Origin: Pseudanabaena sp. ABRG5-3
Lineage (GTDB): Bacteria; Cyanobacteriota; Cyanobacteriia; Pseudanabaenales; Pseudanabaenaceae
DNA length: 64,000 nucleotides
Assembly (NCBI RefSeq): GCF_003967015.1
Contig: NZ_AP017562.1
Location: 88,085 to 152,084, forward strand
Reading direction: 5' to 3'
Part shown: positions 60,778 to 64,000 of the stretch, piece after piece
Position numbering within the stretch: the first letter of the stretch is position 1
Layout: the number at the start of each line of letters is the position of its first letter
Made by a program: the position numbers and the translations under genes
Notes under the pieces: model-generated
The model's input: only the letters and a program-made list of their open reading frames with translations
Databases searched by the model: none
Told to the model about the DNA's origin: nothing

Positions 60778-61084
60778 CAGAATCATTTTGGCAACAATTA
60801 CCCAAACAATTACGCGAACTGCAAATACAGCCAGACTCAGCAAATCTGTGACCATGTTTCTCCACCGTTGGTTTAGCCAACCAAAACAGAGGAATACCTG
60901 TTAACTTCCAAGTTAAGCGACCAAAAGAATGTAAAACATCCCAAGCCTCATCTTGCGAAGGTTCAGCGAAGAACTCAGCTAATTCAGAACAAAATGCATC
61001 CCATAGAGATCGCACAGTTGGTGCATGGCAAAGATCGTAAGCCTGCATCCCTTCCTTATAAGCCTCAGTTAGATTGCTACGCAT
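60770..61084 (-). CDS. Hypothetical protein, 104 aa
   Basis: ATG 61084 (MRSNLTEAYKEGMQAYDLCH) is chosen over a longer frame to 61132 because the extra residues look non-coding. A helical protein with a Trp-rich centre (SLWDAFCSELAEFFAE; WDVLHSFGRLTWKL) and a Cys-rich tail. The stop overlaps the next start (ATGGCTAA). It is the first gene of the three-gene minus-strand set. The function is unknown. Confidence 0.6.
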   Translation of the reverse strand: MRSNLTEAYKEGMQAYDLCHAPTVRSLWDAFCSELAEFFAEPSQDEAWDVLHSFGRLTWKLTGIPLFWLAKPTVEKHGHRFAESGCICSSRNCLGNCCQNDSDG

Positions 61085-61300
61085 TGGTAAAACTTGGTAA
61101 ACGATATTAGAAAATCTAACACAACAGCCCAACTTGTCTTAGAAACGTCTTAGAGCAAATAATCATCAATTATTTGTCATTAAATTTAAATGAATAAGTA
61201 TTTGTACTCATTACTGTTAACGTGTTTTCAAGGTTTCAGGAGTTTGCTTGGCGCGTTGTTATATATTGAAAGGGTATCTGCCCGTTAGTTAGCTGTCGTT

Positions 61301-62857
61301 ATGCAAAAATGGTTTAATACCGCTGGTCCTTGTAAAGCTGATATTCACTACATGTTGCCTGCAAGTGAGCGCTTGCCTGAGCTAGAGAAGTTGATCGCTC
61401 AGGAGAATTACTTTGTAATACATGCGCCAAGGCACACAGGTAAAACAACGGCAATGATCAACCTCGCAAAAGAATTGACTGAGAGTGGTCAATACGTTGC
61501 AGTGATGTTATCGGTTGAAGTAGGTGCAGCATTTCCCCATGATCCCCACTTAGCGCAGAATAGTATTTTAAATAGTTGGTGGAACCAAGTACGTTTCTTG
61601 CAGTTGCCATTACCGAATCCCTCACAAATTCAAAAGGAAACAGGTGTTAGTCAACTTGACTTGCAAACGGTCTTACAGGCTTGGTCAATGGCATCGGCTT
61701 TGCCGCTAGTTGTTTTTGTAGATGAAATTGATGCTTTGAGTGACGAAACTCTAATTTCGGTGCTAAGACAGTTTCGTTCTGGTTATCCCAATCGTCCGAA
61801 GGGATTTCCTCAGTCGTTGGCGTTGATTGGCATGAGAGATGTGAGGGATTATAAATATGCATCAGGAGGGAGCGATCACCTGCAATCTTCGAGTCCATTT
61901 AATATCAAAGTTCAATCTTTTACTTTGAGTAACTTTACACTTGAGGATGTGAGAAAGCTATATCAGCAACATACAGAAGCCACAGGACAAATATTTACAC
62001 CAGAAGCAGTTGATTTAGCCTTTCATTTGACGCAAGGTCAGCCATGGTTGGTGAATGCGATCGCTAAGGAAATTGTGGAATATATAGTTAAAGATCCGAA
62101 TACCCAAATTACTGCTGAGTTAGTAAATCAAGCGAAAGAAATACTGATTAAGAGACAGGATACACATCTGGATAGTCTTGCAGAAAGATTAAGAGAAGAT
62201 CGAGTGAGGATAATTGTTGAACCAATTTTGTCAGGGCAAGAGTTAGTCAATACTCCAGAAGATGATTTGAGATATGTTTTAGATTTAGGATTATGCAATC
62301 GGGATAGCCGAGGTGGTATTCAAATTGCGAATCCGATCTATCGAGAAGTTATCCCAAAAGTACTAGCGTCAATTACGATCGCGTCTTTAACTTCAATAGC
62401 ACCAACCTGGCTAGATAATGATGGTAATCTCAATGCCCAAGCGCTACTAGATTCATTTATATTGTTCTGGCGGCAGCATGGAGAGCCTTTATTTGGAAGC
62501 ACACCCTATCCAGAGATTGCGCCACACATAGTATTGATGGCATTTCTGCATCGTGTCGTTAATGGTGGTGGGACGCTGGAAAGGGAGTATGCCATTGGTT
62601 CGGGCAAGATGGATATTTGTTTGCGCTATGGCAAACTAACTTTGGCAATGGAGTTGAAGGTGTGGCGCGATCACAGACCAGATCCACTTAAGGAAGGGTT
62701 GCCACAGTTGGATAAATACTTGTCAGGATTGAGTTTGGATACAGGATGGTTGGTGATATTCGATCGCCGTTCTGGGTTGCCGCCGCTAAGCGATCGGACG
62801 ACTACTGAGAATGTCGTCAGTCCAGCAGGTCGAGAAATTATTGTAATTCGAGGCTAA
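61301..62857 (+). CDS. AAA ATPase with C-terminal PD-(D/E)xK-like domain
   Basis: Walker A HAPRHTGKTTAM near residue 45 and Walker B LPLVVFVDEIDALSDE near 140 place it with archaeal-type AAA_14-like ATPases. The C-terminal GKMDICLRYGKLTLAMELKVW near residue 445 is a PDDEXK_9-like nuclease core. Such genes are repeated in cyanobacterial and archaeal genomes and are often linked to mobile DNA. It is followed 12 bases later by the tyrosine recombinase gene on the same strand, so the two may be one mobile unit. Confidence 0.82.
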   Translation: MQKWFNTAGPCKADIHYMLPASERLPELEKLIAQENYFVIHAPRHTGKTTAMINLAKELTESGQYVAVMLSVEVGAAFPHDPHLAQNSILNSWWNQVRFLQLPLPNPSQIQKETGVSQLDLQTVLQAWSMASALPLVVFVDEIDALSDETLISVLRQFRSGYPNRPKGFPQSLALIGMRDVRDYKYASGGSDHLQSSSPFNIKVQSFTLSNFTLEDVRKLYQQHTEATGQIFTPEAVDLAFHLTQGQPWLVNAIAKEIVEYIVKDPNTQITAELVNQAKEILIKRQDTHLDSLAERLREDRVRIIVEPILSGQELVNTPEDDLRYVLDLGLCNRDSRGGIQIANPIYREVIPKVLASITIASLTSIAPTWLDNDGNLNAQALLDSFILFWRQHGEPLFGSTPYPEIAPHIVLMAFLHRVVNGGGTLEREYAIGSGKMDICLRYGKLTLAMELKVWRDHRPDPLKEGLPQLDKYLSGLSLDTGWLVIFDRRSGLPPLSDRTTTENVVSPAGREIIVIRG

Positions 62858-62869
62858 AGACTGCTTGCT

Positions 62870-63811
62870 ATGTCAATACCAGAGGCAATTTTAGTTATTT
62901 ACGGTGAGCCGCCTAAAGCGATCGCGACTATAGACTTGCGCCAATTAAGGGTTGATGAATTTTTAGCATCGAGATCTTTGCAACCAAAGAGTCGTAAGGC
63001 TTATCAAGCAGACTTGCGGATGTTTATGGATTGGTGCGATCTGGCTTGGGTGGATGTAAGTCGTCGTAAAGTGACGCAGTTTAAAACTTTTTTGCTGAAG
63101 GAACGTGAGTTGGCGTTGAGTTCGGTGAATCGGGTACTGCGTACTTTGAAATCTTTTTATCGATGGATGTTGCTTTCAGAATATGTGGTTGCCGATCCGA
63201 CGATTGGGATTCAGCAGGAGCGATTGCCCGATCCTATGGCTAAGGATTTGGAGGATGAAGAGGTGCTGCGAATTTATGAAGCGATCGCCTTGAGTAAAAT
63301 GATGTTACGCGATCGGGCTTTGTTTTCGGTGTTGTTGCATGGCTTGAGAGCAGAGGAGGTTTGTCGCCTCAATGTTGAGGATTATGTGAATGGAGAATTG
63401 GTGATTAAGGAGGCGAAGTGGGATAGTAAGGGGGAAGTACCTTTGACGAAGTTGGGTATTCAGGATTTGGATGCTTATTTGGATTGGAGGATGGAGCAAG
63501 AAGGGGAGTTATTGCCTGATAGTCCTTTGTTTGTATCTTGTTCTAATCGTAGTCAGGGTAAGCGGTTGACCTATTGGGGGATTCGGCATGTGATGGATGA
63601 TTTGGCGGAGAAGACGGGGATTGATTTGCATTCTCATCGAGGACGACATACGTTTGCGACGAATTTGATAGTGAAGTATGAGTTAGATCCATCTTTGGCA
63701 ATGGAGTTGACGAGACATCGCGATGTCAGGAGCTTTAGGCGCTATACCAATCGTAAGAATAAGATTGCAGCGAAACGAGCTTTTTTGAAGGCAGCGGAAC
63801 GGATAGATTAG
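62870..63811 (+). CDS. Tyrosine recombinase/integrase (XerC/D type)
   Basis: The 313-residue length is typical. The N-terminal SAM-like core-binding domain covers about 25-115. The catalytic set is R160 (GLRAEEVC), a lysine near 187, H256-xx-R259-H260 (HSHRGRHTF), H283 and the nucleophile Y292 (RRYTNRKN). It cuts and rejoins DNA at specific sites, for plasmid dimer resolution or element integration. No attachment site could be placed with certainty. The inverted-repeat element just downstream is a candidate neighbour. Confidence 0.9.
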   Translation: MSIPEAILVIYGEPPKAIATIDLRQLRVDEFLASRSLQPKSRKAYQADLRMFMDWCDLAWVDVSRRKVTQFKTFLLKERELALSSVNRVLRTLKSFYRWMLLSEYVVADPTIGIQQERLPDPMAKDLEDEEVLRIYEAIALSKMMLRDRALFSVLLHGLRAEEVCRLNVEDYVNGELVIKEAKWDSKGEVPLTKLGIQDLDAYLDWRMEQEGELLPDSPLFVSCSNRSQGKRLTYWGIRHVMDDLAEKTGIDLHSHRGRHTFATNLIVKYELDPSLAMELTRHRDVRSFRRYTNRKNKIAAKRAFLKAAERID

Positions 63812-63853
63812 GAATAAGATTTTTTCTTCAGCTTAATTTGGGTGCAAATCTCA

Positions 63854-63969
63854 AAGTGTTGCGCACTGGACAGCTAAAGCGTGATCGACGTATTTACGTC
63901 TTTTTCGTCGGCATGAAATGGGCGTTTCAGTATTCATCCCTCCTTAACTGTCCAGTGCCAAGTGTTGCG
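63854..63969. mobile_element. Short inverted-repeat element near the right edge
   Basis: GCACTGGACAG (63863-63873) and CTGTCCAGTGC (63948-63958) are perfect inverted ends of an element of about 96 bp. AAGTGTTGCG lies on both outer sides (63854-63863 and 63960-63969), so target duplication is possible. It could also be a recombination site for the integrase. Confidence 0.6.
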
Positions 63970-64000
63970 GTTTTAAAGTGAATACAACACAAAAAGTAGG

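Overview
The window looks like part of a large cyanobacterial plasmid, most likely from a filamentous Pseudanabaena-type host (the genus is inferred, not shown). The octamer GCGATCGC (HIP1) recurs throughout. XisH/XisI and Uma2 genes are cyanobacterial hallmarks. A primase-type Rep gene, a ParA/ribbon-helix-helix partition pair, SSB and a tyrosine recombinase replace housekeeping functions. No rRNA or tRNA gene was seen.

Positions 1-9200 are all minus strand: small plasmid genes (possible relatives of the PRTRC ubiquitin-like cassette), SSB, a Sak4-like RecA-fold ATPase, and a RavA/ViaA-like MoxR plus VWA pair with a third partner. Many of these genes are followed by their own hairpin terminator. 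At 9485-13678 a plus-strand STAND ATPase with an apparent N-terminal nuclease looks like an anti-phage sensor. At 13.8-19.2 kb lies a large SF2 helicase with its methylase-like half as a separate gene. Between 20.2 and 29.0 kb is the most unusual block. Two paralogous large proteins each carry a DFDGD signature and an upstream FQxRA...KG...S..KG block, the layout of two-barrel (RDR/YonO-like) RNA polymerases. Small genes lie between them, one encoding a membrane-anchored SAP/Rho_N-like protein.

Positions 30-36.1 kb are the maintenance core: an AEP-primase Rep preceded by a coupled short ORF, about 2.3 kb of gene-poor DNA rich in palindromes and small mobile elements, and parA-parB. The gene-poor DNA holds a decayed tandem copy of the par locus.

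Positions 36-61 kb are a defence island that fits an Ssp-type DNA phosphorothioation system: cysteine desulfurase (SspA-like), DUF4007 protein (SspB-like), large ATPase (SspC-like), frameshifted PAPS-reductase-like sulfurtransferase (SspD-like), and a phosphorothioation-associated methyltransferase. A coupled operon in the same region resembles SspFGH/DptFGH: an ATPase, an unknown protein, and an FtsK translocase with a PD-(D/E)xK-like site. It continues into a DUF262 protein and a Ser/Thr kinase. HARE-HTH, Uma2, MazEF and XisHI genes are interspersed. The sulfurtransferase, the translocase and XisH all show frame disruptions, so the island may be decaying, phase-variable, or affected by sequence errors. 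The right edge has an AAA ATPase-nuclease, a tyrosine recombinase and a small inverted-repeat element.
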